Origin: Gammaproteobacteria bacterium
GTDB lineage: Bacteria > Pseudomonadota > Gammaproteobacteria > UBA4575
DNA: 35,689 bases
Assembly: GCA_013001685.1 (NCBI GenBank)
Contig: JABDMD010000091.1
Span: forward strand, 1 to 35,689
Reading direction: 5' to 3'
The position numbers and the translations under genes are program-made. The notes below the pieces were generated by a model. It searched no databases. It worked only from the letters and a program-made list of their open reading frames with translations, and was not told where the DNA came from. This document shows positions 24,440 to 32,140 of this stretch, piece by piece. The first letter of the stretch is position 1, and every line of letters starts with the position of its first letter.

Positions 24440-24850
24440 TCAGTTTTTGGGCATTAACGTCTTCGCATTATTAATTCTGTGAATCAATGGTTCACACAAT
24501 GGCATTAATTCGGTATCAATATATTGTTTTGATGGTTTATGTTTGTAAACGTATTTGTTTACAAGATCTACATACATCTGACAAATTGCAATTTCATTTT
24601 CATAATTTCTAACACTTCTTGAATACATCGCTGCTTTTTCAAAATGTTGTGGAGATGGAATATCTCCCTCTGATTCAGAACGTGCAATTTCTTCTCTACA
24701 TGCAGTAACCGCTTGAAACAAATCCGATTCACTAACGTCAGTTACATCAATGGATTCTTCTTTAAAGTTTTTACTTCTCGCGAAGATACTGCTTAGAGTA
24801 AAGCTGCTTTTCCGAATTAACGAGTTAATAAGTGTGTCTAAAACATTCAT
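24440..24850 (-). CDS. Hypothetical protein, unrecognised
   Basis: This 136-residue protein shows no family I recognise. It is predicted mostly helical and soluble, with polar segments such as DLFQAVTACREEIARSES and NYENEIAICQMYVDLVNKYV and a basic, Lys-rich stretch (YKHKPSKQ). There is no signal peptide or membrane helix. The length and the balanced amino-acid content favour a real gene, but no ribosome-binding site is obvious before the ATG and no neighbour lies close enough to suggest an operon. Confidence 0.5.
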   Translation of the reverse strand: MNVLDTLINSLIRKSSFTLSSIFARSKNFKEESIDVTDVSESDLFQAVTACREEIARSESEGDIPSPQHFEKAAMYSRSVRNYENEIAICQMYVDLVNKYVYKHKPSKQYIDTELMPLCEPLIHRINNAKTLMPKN

Positions 24851-25086
24851 TTATAAAGTGAAGAAAGTAACTGGCATATAGAACGATATTTTCCGCCAAT
24901 TAAAAGAACGTGGATGATCAGAAACGACTAATGGTAGAAATTATGGTGTAATTGAATGCGGATTCATTAATTAATTGATGATTGATATTATTGAATATTC
25001 TACAAAGGTTAACACCCTGCTAAAAGTGTGCTTATTTCTGCTGATCGCCAGCAAAGATTTAATATTTTAGAATATATGAGCTGAGT

Positions 25087-25782
25087 TTAGGCAGCCTTAA
25101 TTTTAGCCTGGCCTTGTAAAATCATGCTCACCGCTTGGTCCGCTGATAATACGGGACAAACGATATTATTAATTCTTTCCATGGTTGATATGTCATTCTC
25201 CGGATTCTGACATGAGCATGCATCACCAATCACAATCGGAATATAACCCTCATCCCTTGCTGCACGTGCATTGCCTTCAATACACCAGTCTAAATGTATA
25301 CCACAAAGAACTATCGTCTTAATACCTGCCCTTTCTAACATTAATTTTAGAGGTGTTCCTACAAATGAGCTTTGGTGCGCATACTCAAAAAATTCTGTGT
25401 CTTCGGGACGTGAAATTTCTTTTAGCTCATCAACCAACTCTGCGTCCCATTTTTTAAATTCTGTAGATTTATTTTTTGCATCAAAAGCTTCACTCCAATA
25501 ACCATATTGGGCTTTATCCAATTCTGTCATTGGATAGTCTTCACGAAACACATCGTAACCAATCCAAAAGAACTTCATATCTGCTTCACGGCAAGCATTC
25601 GCAACCTTAATTGTGTTCTCTAGAGTGCCACGCTCCCACTGTTTCTCTCCCCCTTGAACTCCCTCAGGCCTATACAGACTATTACACTGACTAATAGAAA
25701 CAAATGCAGCCGGCTGAGCTAAAATATTAATAATGTCCAAGTTTTTCCACTGCTCTGGTAATTCAGGAACGATTGAAGACAT
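25087..25782 (-). CDS. Isochorismatase-fold (cysteine hydrolase) protein with altered active site
   Basis: This 231-residue protein of the isochorismatase-like family is recognisable by SSFVGTPLKLMLERAGIKTI and the nucleophile segment VLCGIHLDWCIEGNARAARD, with Cys167. The other two catalytic positions appear changed. The first strand reads AAFVSISQ where the family has an Asp (as in LLVIDMQ), and Tyr134 stands at the place of the usual Lys ahead of the SxF motif. It may bind rather than hydrolyse its ligand, or use different residues. It appears to be transcribed alone, with an AGGAAAA sequence near the start as a weak ribosome-binding site. Confidence 0.8.
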   Translation of the reverse strand: MSSIVPELPEQWKNLDIINILAQPAAFVSISQCNSLYRPEGVQGGEKQWERGTLENTIKVANACREADMKFFWIGYDVFREDYPMTELDKAQYGYWSEAFDAKNKSTEFKKWDAELVDELKEISRPEDTEFFEYAHQSSFVGTPLKLMLERAGIKTIVLCGIHLDWCIEGNARAARDEGYIPIVIGDACSCQNPENDISTMERINNIVCPVLSADQAVSMILQGQAKIKAA

Positions 25783-25894
25783 AGCTGTTTTCCTATATTT
25801 AATTCTAACGATGTCAAAATTTTAGCGGAAGTCTACTGCATAAAGTAATAAATAAAACAGCTTTTGCGGATTAACTAGTTCTATTAAGAAATTG

Positions 25895-27157
25895 TTACTT
25901 ACTAAATATGTAGCGTGACAAAGAGATGCTAGCGATCAATCCAATTGCAGCAAATGAAGAAAGAAACATAAAAAAGTGTTGATGTCCTAGTAAGCCAGGC
26001 GAATTATCCATCAATAAACCTGCAATAAATAAGACAAATACATCTGGAGTAAAGCCTATGACTGAAACTAGCCCAACTGCACTTCCTGTAATTGCGATGG
26101 GCATTTTCACTTCTTCATAAATCGCAAAATACAATCCACGCAAACCAAATATTGCAATACACGTTACCAATACATTGCCAATAAAAATCCATGAAATATT
26201 ATGTATGGGAGTTGAAAAGGCAAAATACATGTCGGCAGCAAGCAGCATTAAAAAACAAATCGAAAGCATCTTTACTACATGAAATCGATCTGCAAGAAGC
26301 CCCGCAGCAATTGCAGCAAAAGGACGAATCCATGACCCCAAAGTAACTAGTTTTGCAGCTTCAATTTCACTATATCCATACACATCCACAGCAAATAATG
26401 TGTAGTTATCAAAACCTTTGTACCCAACATAAGCACATATAACAATTAAGGATTGAAGCCAAACGCTGGGATACGAAAAAACTTCCTTAATATTTATAGA
26501 AAAATTACTCCAACGTTTAACTATAATTAATTCATGTTTACGTTTTGAAAATGAACTAAATGCAAACCAGATATATATACCAATTAAAGCCGTTACAAGC
26601 GTATAACCATAAATGACGATACGAAAAACTTTTGTTTTCTCTACCAAAGTTGCGGTCTCATAACCCATAGGAAAAGAATATTGAAAAACGAGTACCGCAA
26701 TTGTAGCCAACACAACTGCTAGTAAGCCCCGCCCTCCTTCAAGAATGCCAAAAGCCAATCCCTGCTCGTGGCTACCTCCCCATTCTCTCGTAGCGCGAAT
26801 TAAAGCACCCCAAAAAAGAATGATAGTGGTAAAACCAAAAAACCCATACAACAAAACTAATTCAGGATAATTTGGCAAGGTCGCCATAAATAATCCACCC
26901 AATGCAGTCATCCATAAGGATAAGGCGATTAACTTATGAACTGGATAGCGATCTGCGATAAACCCACCTGGAAAATAGCAAAGCATCGCCACAATTCCAT
27001 AAATACCTTGTGCAGCACCTAGCTCAGTAGCCGAAAGATTAAACATCTCGAGCATAATCGGCCTAAAGAAACGAGCAATGTGAAATGGCAGTGCAAAAAT
27101 AGCTTCGCCTGCAAGGATGAGACCTAAAATTAAATAAATTCTATTTTGATTTAGCAA
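25895..27157 (-). CDS. Major facilitator superfamily transporter
   Basis: This 420-residue inner-membrane protein has about twelve hydrophobic helices and the MFS loop 2-3 motif GGFIADRYPVHKL, with a weaker repeat in the second half (AGLLADRFHVVKML). The start codon appears to be TTG at 27157; the first membrane helix (IYLILGLILAGEAIFALPF) begins at residue 7, so a later start would remove it. The substrate is not predictable from sequence. It lies downstream of the decayed gene, separated from it by a strong hairpin at 27191-27213. Confidence 0.85.
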   Translation of the reverse strand: MLNQNRIYLILGLILAGEAIFALPFHIARFFRPIMLEMFNLSATELGAAQGIYGIVAMLCYFPGGFIADRYPVHKLIALSLWMTALGGLFMATLPNYPELVLLYGFFGFTTIILFWGALIRATREWGGSHEQGLAFGILEGGRGLLAVVLATIAVLVFQYSFPMGYETATLVEKTKVFRIVIYGYTLVTALIGIYIWFAFSSFSKRKHELIIVKRWSNFSINIKEVFSYPSVWLQSLIVICAYVGYKGFDNYTLFAVDVYGYSEIEAAKLVTLGSWIRPFAAIAAGLLADRFHVVKMLSICFLMLLAADMYFAFSTPIHNISWIFIGNVLVTCIAIFGLRGLYFAIYEEVKMPIAITGSAVGLVSVIGFTPDVFVLFIAGLLMDNSPGLLGHQHFFMFLSSFAAIGLIASISLSRYIFSK

Positions 27158-27190
27158 TTAGAGATTCTTTAATAAAATTAAATAGTTCTA

Positions 27191-27213
27191 AAAAAGGGTC
27201 GGACTCCCTTTTT
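27191..27213 (-). terminator. Intrinsic terminator (palindromic GGGTCGGACTCCC core)
   Basis: AAAAAGGG and CCCTTTTT form a perfect 8-bp stem with a 7-base loop, giving a run of T at the 3' side on either strand. It lies 6 bases after the end of the decayed coiled-coil gene on the minus strand, the place expected of its terminator. Its core resembles the element at 28386-28403. Confidence 0.7.
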
Positions 27214-27218
27214 ACGAC

Positions 27219-27663
27219 CTATCTATTTACCCCATATTCAGAAGATGAACTACCATTTTCAGAACCATACCCCTGGCTTTTAAGCTCAGCAATCTGTTTA
27301 CGCATTTCAGTCATTGCTTCTTCAAGGTTCATTGAGTTTTCAGAACCCCCTTGAGCATCCTTAATTTCTTGAAGCTTTTCTTGCCCTACCATTTCCGATA
27401 TTCTCTCCATATCTTTAAGCGATTGCTCCATTTGTTTCAATGCTTGTTCCGCTGCTTTATCTCTAGCCTTATCAAGATCAATACTGTTTGCTTCTTGTAA
27501 TTTTTTTTGCATTCTCCATAACTGCAGCTTTTTCAGCTTCATTTTGCACAGATGGTGTAGGTATAGAAACAGGTGCAGGTTCTGGCTTAGAAATTGACGC
27601 AGGTGCATTTACAGATTATTCAACGTCCTCAATAAAAACTTCAGGCGCAGTACCGGATTTATC
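27219..27663 (-). pseudogene. Decayed C-terminal part (linker and coiled coil) of a membrane protein gene
   Basis: In the frame of the upstream membrane protein, past its TGA, the sequence still reads as protein: DKSGTAPEVFIEDVE, then a TAA (27618-27616), then a Pro/Ala-rich linker (NAPASISKPEPAPVSIPTPS) and NEAEKAAVMENAKK. At an A8 run (27508-27501 on the minus strand) the frame shifts and continues as LQEANSIDLDKARDKAAEQA, a charged coiled coil (KQMEQSLKDMERISEMV) and a Ser/Gly tail to the stop at 27219. Two stops and one frameshift mark this as a broken gene. An open frame starting at 27608 translates the linker out of phase and is probably not the true product. Confidence 0.65.
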
Positions 27664-27948
27664 TCATGCATTGGTGATGATTCCATATACACCTCCGATA
27701 GCCAAGACTATACCAAGCACCCAGTTTGGAATGAGAATAACTGGTGTGACGATATTAATAATATTTTTAGCATTTAATAAATAACACCATGCAGCAGTTA
27801 GTAATCCACCAATAATCATAACTACGCCAATACTTAATTTAAACGGTAATAGTGCAATGAAGGGCAGAAAACCTACAATTAAAACAAAGAAACTACCAAC
27901 CAGTGGTATAGATGCGATCCCTCGTATAATTTTCCCTAAAATTTCCAT
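27664..27948 (-). CDS. Small membrane protein; probable N-terminal half of a broken gene
   Basis: From ATG 27948 (MEILGKIIRGIASIPLVG) the frame encodes 94 residues with about three hydrophobic helices (about 12-32, 35-56 and 70-90), ending GGVYGIITNA. An open frame extends upstream to 28023, but those residues look like non-coding translation. I do not recognise the family. The frame continues as sensible protein beyond the TGA, so this is probably the membrane part of a longer protein whose linker and coiled coil are now out of reach. It could still be expressed as a short membrane protein. Confidence 0.5.
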   Translation of the reverse strand: MEILGKIIRGIASIPLVGSFFVLIVGFLPFIALLPFKLSIGVVMIIGGLLTAAWCYLLNAKNIINIVTPVILIPNWVLGIVLAIGGVYGIITNA

Positions 27949-28087
27949 ATCTACTCTTTTATTAATATTATTTTGTTTTAATTTTACATGAGCATCCGCG
28001 CATAAAAAATAGACATACGCCAAATAATATCAATCCATTCAGGCTGTCAACCAACAACAGCATTTGAACTAAACTTAGACTGAAAGA

Positions 28088-28252
28088 TTATGCTTCGAGC
28101 TTATGAGATGGAAAAATTTCAATTTTCCACGTCATATTTGTACGTCGACTAACCAACTTACAACTATGACTATCGATTTTTGTTATGCGGTAGCGTTTGA
28201 GAAGATGTTTAAAATAATCTTCGCTATATCCACGGAAACTTGATGATTTCAT
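28088..28252 (-). CDS. Small basic protein of 54 residues, unknown
   Basis: An ATG at 28252 is preceded by AAGGA at 9 bases and opens a 54-residue frame: MKSSSFRGYSEDYFKHLLKR, then YRITKIDSHSCKLVSRRT, NMTWKIEIFPSHKLEA. It is basic, soluble and has a balanced composition, unlike random AT-rich sequence. I do not recognise it. It stands alone in a 500-base gap. Confidence 0.45.
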   Translation of the reverse strand: MKSSSFRGYSEDYFKHLLKRYRITKIDSHSCKLVSRRTNMTWKIEIFPSHKLEA

Positions 28253-28375
28253 AAGACAACATCCTTGTTGTTGTAGAATAATAATATATCAATTTATAAA
28301 AATTACTATTGTGATTCACTCGGCGCTTCTCAAACCCATTCATCATGTTTGTATATAGATTCAGTAACTTACTCT

Positions 28376-28403
28376 AGAAAAAATAAAAGGGCCTGACCCC
28401 TTT
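28376..28403 (-). terminator. Probable intrinsic terminator with GGGTCAGGCCC-type core
   Basis: AAAGGG (28386-28391) and CCCTTT (28398-28403) pair around a 6-base loop. On the minus strand the stem is followed by TTATTTTTTC, a good T-tract, so it can end transcription coming from the DUF779 gene about 145 bases upstream. It is also the left end of the repeat-like element at 28386-28480. Confidence 0.55.
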
Positions 28404-28480
28404 AATTTACGGGAAACACGACTGCATGAATGCAGGAGCAGTTACCGAGGATGTCGAGAACGGTCTGACTCTATTAATTT
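28386..28480. repeat. Short palindromic, repeat-like element
   Basis: CTGACCCCTTTAATTT (28393-28408) and CTGACTCTATTAATTT (28465-28480) form an imperfect direct repeat (14 of 16 bases). Between them lies a perfect palindromic hairpin CTGCAT-GA-ATGCAG (28422-28435). The GGGYCKGACYCC core also occurs at 27191-27213. The layout resembles a small non-autonomous or REP-like element; no transposase is nearby. Confidence 0.4.
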
Positions 28481-28546
28481 GCAGTTTGACTCATTGATTT
28501 GCAATTGATCTAAAATATTATTGCGACGTTTTGCCGCGTTAAATTG

Positions 28547-28915
28547 CTAGCTTGCAACGGGTCGAATATTGCTTATTTCATCATCCTCAAGAAGTCTTGA
28601 AACGGCCATAAATCTTACCCCTAGGGGAATTTCCAATGAGAAGCTCGACCCTCTTCCCTCTGTAACATCTATGTTTATATGCATGTTTTGATAATATTCA
28701 AACTGATCAGATGCCATATAAAATTTACAACCATGAATTTCTCCTAAACACAGGTCTCTAGAACCTATTAAGAAATCACCTTTTGCAAAACACATCGGAG
28801 AAGATCCATCACAACATCCGCCACTTTGATGAAACATTAGCTCTCCATGCTTCTCACGCAACTGATCAATAATAGCTTTAGCCTTATCGGTAACAGATAG
28901 TCGCTCTACAACCAT
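28547..28915 (-). CDS. DUF779 protein associated with aldehyde dehydrogenase
   Basis: This 122-residue protein is a clear DUF779 member, with the signature SGGCCDGSSPMC (Cys34, Cys35 and Cys42) and the segments LCLGEIHGCKFYM and EIPLGVRFM. The cysteines suggest a metal or redox role, not experimentally established to my knowledge. A strong ribosome-binding site (GGAGGG, 6 bases ahead) precedes the ATG. It starts 62 bases after the aldehyde dehydrogenase gene on the same strand, a pairing seen widely in bacteria, so the two are probably one operon. Confidence 0.9.
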   Translation of the reverse strand: MVVERLSVTDKAKAIIDQLREKHGELMFHQSGGCCDGSSPMCFAKGDFLIGSRDLCLGEIHGCKFYMASDQFEYYQNMHINIDVTEGRGSSFSLEIPLGVRFMAVSRLLEDDEISNIRPVAS

Positions 28916-28977
28916 ATAAGCCCTCCAGTCAAAGCTACGTGCAGTTCATTATAAACTGCTCGTAACTCAACAAATAT

Positions 28978-30474
28978 TTAGAAAAATCCTAATGGATTTT
29001 TGTCATAAGACATCAGCACATTCTTGGTATGTCGATAATGATTAAGCATCATTTTATGATTTTCTCGTCCAAAACCAGATTTTTTATACCCACCAAATGA
29101 AGCATGAGCAGGATATGCATGGAAACAATTGCACCAAACGCGACCAGCTCCAATGCCACGTGAAAATGTTTGCATTTGATGTATATCGCGCGTCCAAACA
29201 CCCGCACCTAGTCCGTACAAAGTATCATTGGCAATTTCCATTGCTTCGGCTTCATCCTTGAATGTGGTTACACTCACGACAGGACCGAATATTTCCTCTT
29301 GGAAAATACGCATCTTATTGTTGCCCTTGAAAACTGTTGGCTTAATGTAAAAGCCATCTGGGTATGTCTCATTCTTATAAGCTTCACCTCCAATCAAGAC
29401 CTGTGCACCTTCTTGTTTACCAACATCAATATAATTCAGTATTTTTTCATATTGATCATTAGACGCTTGCGCGCCCATCATAGTGCTTGCATCTAGTGTG
29501 TCACCCATCTTGATCGCCTCAACTCGTTTTAAGCACCGTGCCATAAATTTATCGTAAATATTTTCTTGAATTAATGCACGTGATGGACACGTACATACCT
29601 CACCCTGATTAAAGGCAAATAAGACGAATCCTTCGATAGCCTTATCTAGGAAATTATCATCTTCCGCCATGACGCTATCAAAGAAAATGTTAGGTGATTT
29701 ACCACCAAGTTCTAAAGTAACAGGAATTATATTCTCAGATGCATACTGCATGATAAGCCGACCTGTTGTCGTCTCACCTGTAAAGGCAACTTTTTTAATA
29801 TCCGGATGAGTTGCTAGCGGTTTACCTGCTTCAGGACCAAAACCATTCACAACATTTAAGACTCCAGCAGGAAGCAAATCAGCAATGGCTTCAATCACAA
29901 AAAGTATAGAAACCGGAGTTTGTTCTGCGGGTTTTAAAACAATGCAATTACCAGCTGCTAAAGCTGGGGCAAGTTTCCAAGTCGCCATAAGAATCGGAAA
30001 ATTCCAGGGAATGATTTGACCTACCACCCCTAATGGTTCATGGATTTCCATGGAAACGGTATTTGCATCAAGATCAGACACCTCACCCGTTTCAGCACGT
30101 ATGATGCTTGCAAAATAACGAAAGTGATCAACCGCCAACGGAAGGTCTGCCGCCATGGTTTCTCTAATCGCTTTACCATTATCCCAAGTTTCTACAACAG
30201 CCAAGTTTTCTAAGTTTTCCTCGATTCGATCTGCAATTTTGTTTATAAGATTACAACGTTCCGTCACGGAAGTTTTATTCCAAGTTGCGGCGGCCTTCCA
30301 AGCAGCCTTAACCGCAAGATCTATATCTTTACTATTAGATTGAGGTACTTTCGCAATAAAACTTCCATCAACAGGGGAAGTATTATCAAAATACTGACCA
30401 TCAACCGGAGCTGTCCATTGCCCACCAATATAATTTTCGTATTGTTTTTTAAATGCAGGTCTTTGATAGGACAT
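28978..30474 (-). CDS. aldB: NAD(P)-dependent aldehyde dehydrogenase (AldB/ExaC/AcoD type)
   Basis: This 498-residue enzyme oxidises aldehydes such as acetaldehyde to acids in the cytoplasm. Catalytic residues are visible: Asn158 in PWNFP, Glu255 in ELGGKS, and the nucleophile, by alignment to the family, Cys294 in GEVCTCPSR with a second Cys at 296. The FTGETTTGR motif binds the cofactor. The C-terminus ([18 protein letters not shown], then GRENHKMML and LGFF) is typical of the AldB/ExaC/AcoD group. The ribosome-binding site is strong (GAGGAGG). Substrate range is inferred; the DUF779 partner supports this clade. Confidence 0.92.
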   Translation of the reverse strand: MSYQRPAFKKQYENYIGGQWTAPVDGQYFDNTSPVDGSFIAKVPQSNSKDIDLAVKAAWKAAATWNKTSVTERCNLINKIADRIEENLENLAVVETWDNGKAIRETMAADLPLAVDHFRYFASIIRAETGEVSDLDANTVSMEIHEPLGVVGQIIPWNFPILMATWKLAPALAAGNCIVLKPAEQTPVSILFVIEAIADLLPAGVLNVVNGFGPEAGKPLATHPDIKKVAFTGETTTGRLIMQYASENIIPVTLELGGKSPNIFFDSVMAEDDNFLDKAIEGFVLFAFNQGEVCTCPSRALIQENIYDKFMARCLKRVEAIKMGDTLDASTMMGAQASNDQYEKILNYIDVGKQEGAQVLIGGEAYKNETYPDGFYIKPTVFKGNNKMRIFQEEIFGPVVSVTTFKDEAEAMEIANDTLYGLGAGVWTRDIHQMQTFSRGIGAGRVWCNCFHAYPAHASFGGYKKSGFGRENHKMMLNHYRHTKNVLMSYDKNPLGFF

Positions 30475-30593
30475 AACGACCTCCTCATGATTTTATAATT
30501 ATTCATTTTCGGCTAAGCATGGATAGCAAACTCTGGCTACTGCTTATTAATGACATGTTAGGCTTTTTCTGTCGCGAACAATAGTAATTACTA

Positions 30594-30621
30594 GTTAACT
30601 TCAATTAGAAATGAAATTAAC
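30594..30621. repeat. Inverted repeat upstream of the aldehyde dehydrogenase
   Basis: GTTAA-c-TTCA and TGAA-a-TTAAC form a near-perfect inverted repeat with one mismatch and an 8-base centre, 120 bases upstream of the aldehyde dehydrogenase start. It is flanked by two copies of ACTAGT (30590-30595 and 30630-30635). It could be an operator for the aldB-DUF779 operon; there is no T-tract for a terminator. Confidence 0.35.
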
Positions 30622-30724
30622 TGTATAAAACTAGTAACTATTTTTTTTGTTTTGATTTAATTACAGACTATTCCGATCAGTAACCTAGAAGTTTGCCTTA
30701 TTCTAACTATAAACAAACCTTATA

Positions 30725-31441
30725 TTAGCTGAGAGTTTCTTCTTGCTTTACAACCAAACTCAAAAACTGCTTAATACTTTGAGCGGCTTGTTCTGGTTGT
30801 GTTTGCAAAAGCATATGTGGCGCATCAAATGATTCAACAGTTACATTTTTACCTATTTTCTCTACCAACTTCATAGAGCTTTCATATACCAACCGATCAT
30901 TTTTTGCTCTGAGATATAAAATCGGAAGTTCACATTTCTGCAATATATTAGTTACATCCATATCTGCAATTTCTCTTAAGCGATAAAAATAAACTTCACG
31001 TGTTAACTCAGCAGTTGCAGTTTGAATATTACGAATTAATTTAGCATCTGAAACACCATTAACTAGCATGGCTCTTATATGCCAAGCAGGGGTTTCTTTT
31101 TGCAAGTGTTTCGGTTTTAGAAAAGGCCGAATTAACCTAGAGAGAAAAACCTGAGGATTTTTAACAAAAGAGACACATAAAATAATACCTTTTAGATTTT
31201 CATCTGCATACTTCGAAAGCATCATCGCCAACGGCCCACCGAAGGACTCACCAAGAATTACATACGGCAAATCGGGCAACTCATCTTTTAAGTAATGACA
31301 CAAATCTGAATAAGTCATCACCTTATTACTTGGATAAGACAGAACGATCGTATTTACACTATCGGATAATTCTTTATGAATTGGAGAAAACAACCGACCC
31401 GTACCATCGAAGCCTGGCAACAAGACAAGAGTTGGTTTCAT
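30725..31441 (-). CDS. Alpha/beta-fold hydrolase
   Basis: This 238-residue soluble hydrolase opens with LVLLPGFDGTGRLF (oxyanion-hole region). It has the nucleophile elbow GESFGG with Ser66, a likely acid in RAKNDRLV and a likely catalytic histidine in FDAPHMLLQ. The substrate is unknown; the family includes esterases, thioesterases and acyltransferase-like enzymes. It lies upstream of the aldehyde dehydrogenase on the same strand, but the 250-base gap and the inverted repeat between them argue for separate transcription. Confidence 0.85.
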   Translation of the reverse strand: MKPTLVLLPGFDGTGRLFSPIHKELSDSVNTIVLSYPSNKVMTYSDLCHYLKDELPDLPYVILGESFGGPLAMMLSKYADENLKGIILCVSFVKNPQVFLSRLIRPFLKPKHLQKETPAWHIRAMLVNGVSDAKLIRNIQTATAELTREVYFYRLREIADMDVTNILQKCELPILYLRAKNDRLVYESSMKLVEKIGKNVTVESFDAPHMLLQTQPEQAAQSIKQFLSLVVKQEETLS

Positions 31442-31560
31442 TCTTTATAGATTAAAGGGCAGCATTCTTTAAAATTTTAAACAATGTTATTTAAAGGATA
31501 GTGTTGCCTTTATTTTCGGTTTTCTTGGCTAACTTTGCGGCTTTCTTTTCTTTTGGCTCG

Positions 31561-31584
31561 TTTTCTTTGGACAAGCAAAGAAAA
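31561..31584. repeat. 9-bp inverted repeat in a CTTT-rich tract
   Basis: TTTTCTTTG and CAAAGAAAA pair perfectly around a 6-base loop, inside a pyrimidine-rich stretch (about 31540-31590) lying downstream of the PH-domain gene. It may be a dispersed intergenic repeat or a terminator-like structure; the window holds only one copy. Confidence 0.35.
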
Positions 31585-31656
31585 TGAACAACTAAATCTC
31601 AGAAGTTTTAATTAACGAACTGAACGTTCACTTCTTATAAACATAAAACAACAACC

Positions 31657-32100
31657 TTAATAACTTTTTAACTTATCCATAAACTTTTCAGGCTCTGCAA
31701 CACTTAACATCAATGAATAATTATCTCTTGTTGGAAGATAAACAACCTTATTGCGATTGGTAACATACAAAAGTGCTTTTTCACCGTTACGTAGACGAAA
31801 CCAACCGGAAGCATACCCTGGCATTCCTGTTCCGAAAGTTCGCCACTTTGGTTTATATTCTGAATCTTTAGTAATATTTAAAATACGTGCCGAAGAAATA
31901 TCAAGCTTGCTTAATGGAATTTCCCTGCCCCAAAAGTCTCCTTTTATTTTTAGATGCTCACTATTTAGATGCACACTAGATGTCTGAGAAGCATACGCTG
32001 TTAATAATAATGTAAGAAGAATAATAAGTAGAAACAAACAAATGACTGCTAAAAACCATAAAGGTTTGGAACTAGCAGGTGTGATTGCAAAAACATCCAT
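31657..32100 (-). CDS. Bacterial PH-domain (bPH_5-like) membrane protein
   Basis: This 147-residue protein has one membrane helix (about 15-37, WFLAVICLFLLIILLTLLLT) followed by a bacterial PH-like domain: HLKIKGDFWGREIPLSKLDI, then RTFGTGMPGYASGWFRLRNG, LLYVTNRNKVVYLPT and LSVAEPEKFMDKL. This matches the pattern of bPH_5 proteins, whose function is not established. It is transcribed in the same direction as the symporter gene, 40 bases downstream of it, so the two could form one transcript. Confidence 0.8.
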   Translation of the reverse strand: MDVFAITPASSKPLWFLAVICLFLLIILLTLLLTAYASQTSSVHLNSEHLKIKGDFWGREIPLSKLDISSARILNITKDSEYKPKWRTFGTGMPGYASGWFRLRNGEKALLYVTNRNKVVYLPTRDNYSLMLSVAEPEKFMDKLKSY

Positions 32101-32140
32101 TTGGGCCCCTAATTAAATATACTCAAAAATCTAAATTTAT

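Noticed and set aside
27488-27784. Plus-strand open frame of 98 codons
   Set aside because: It is antisense to the decayed membrane/coiled-coil gene, whose frame has coherent protein features; the plus frame is a shadow.
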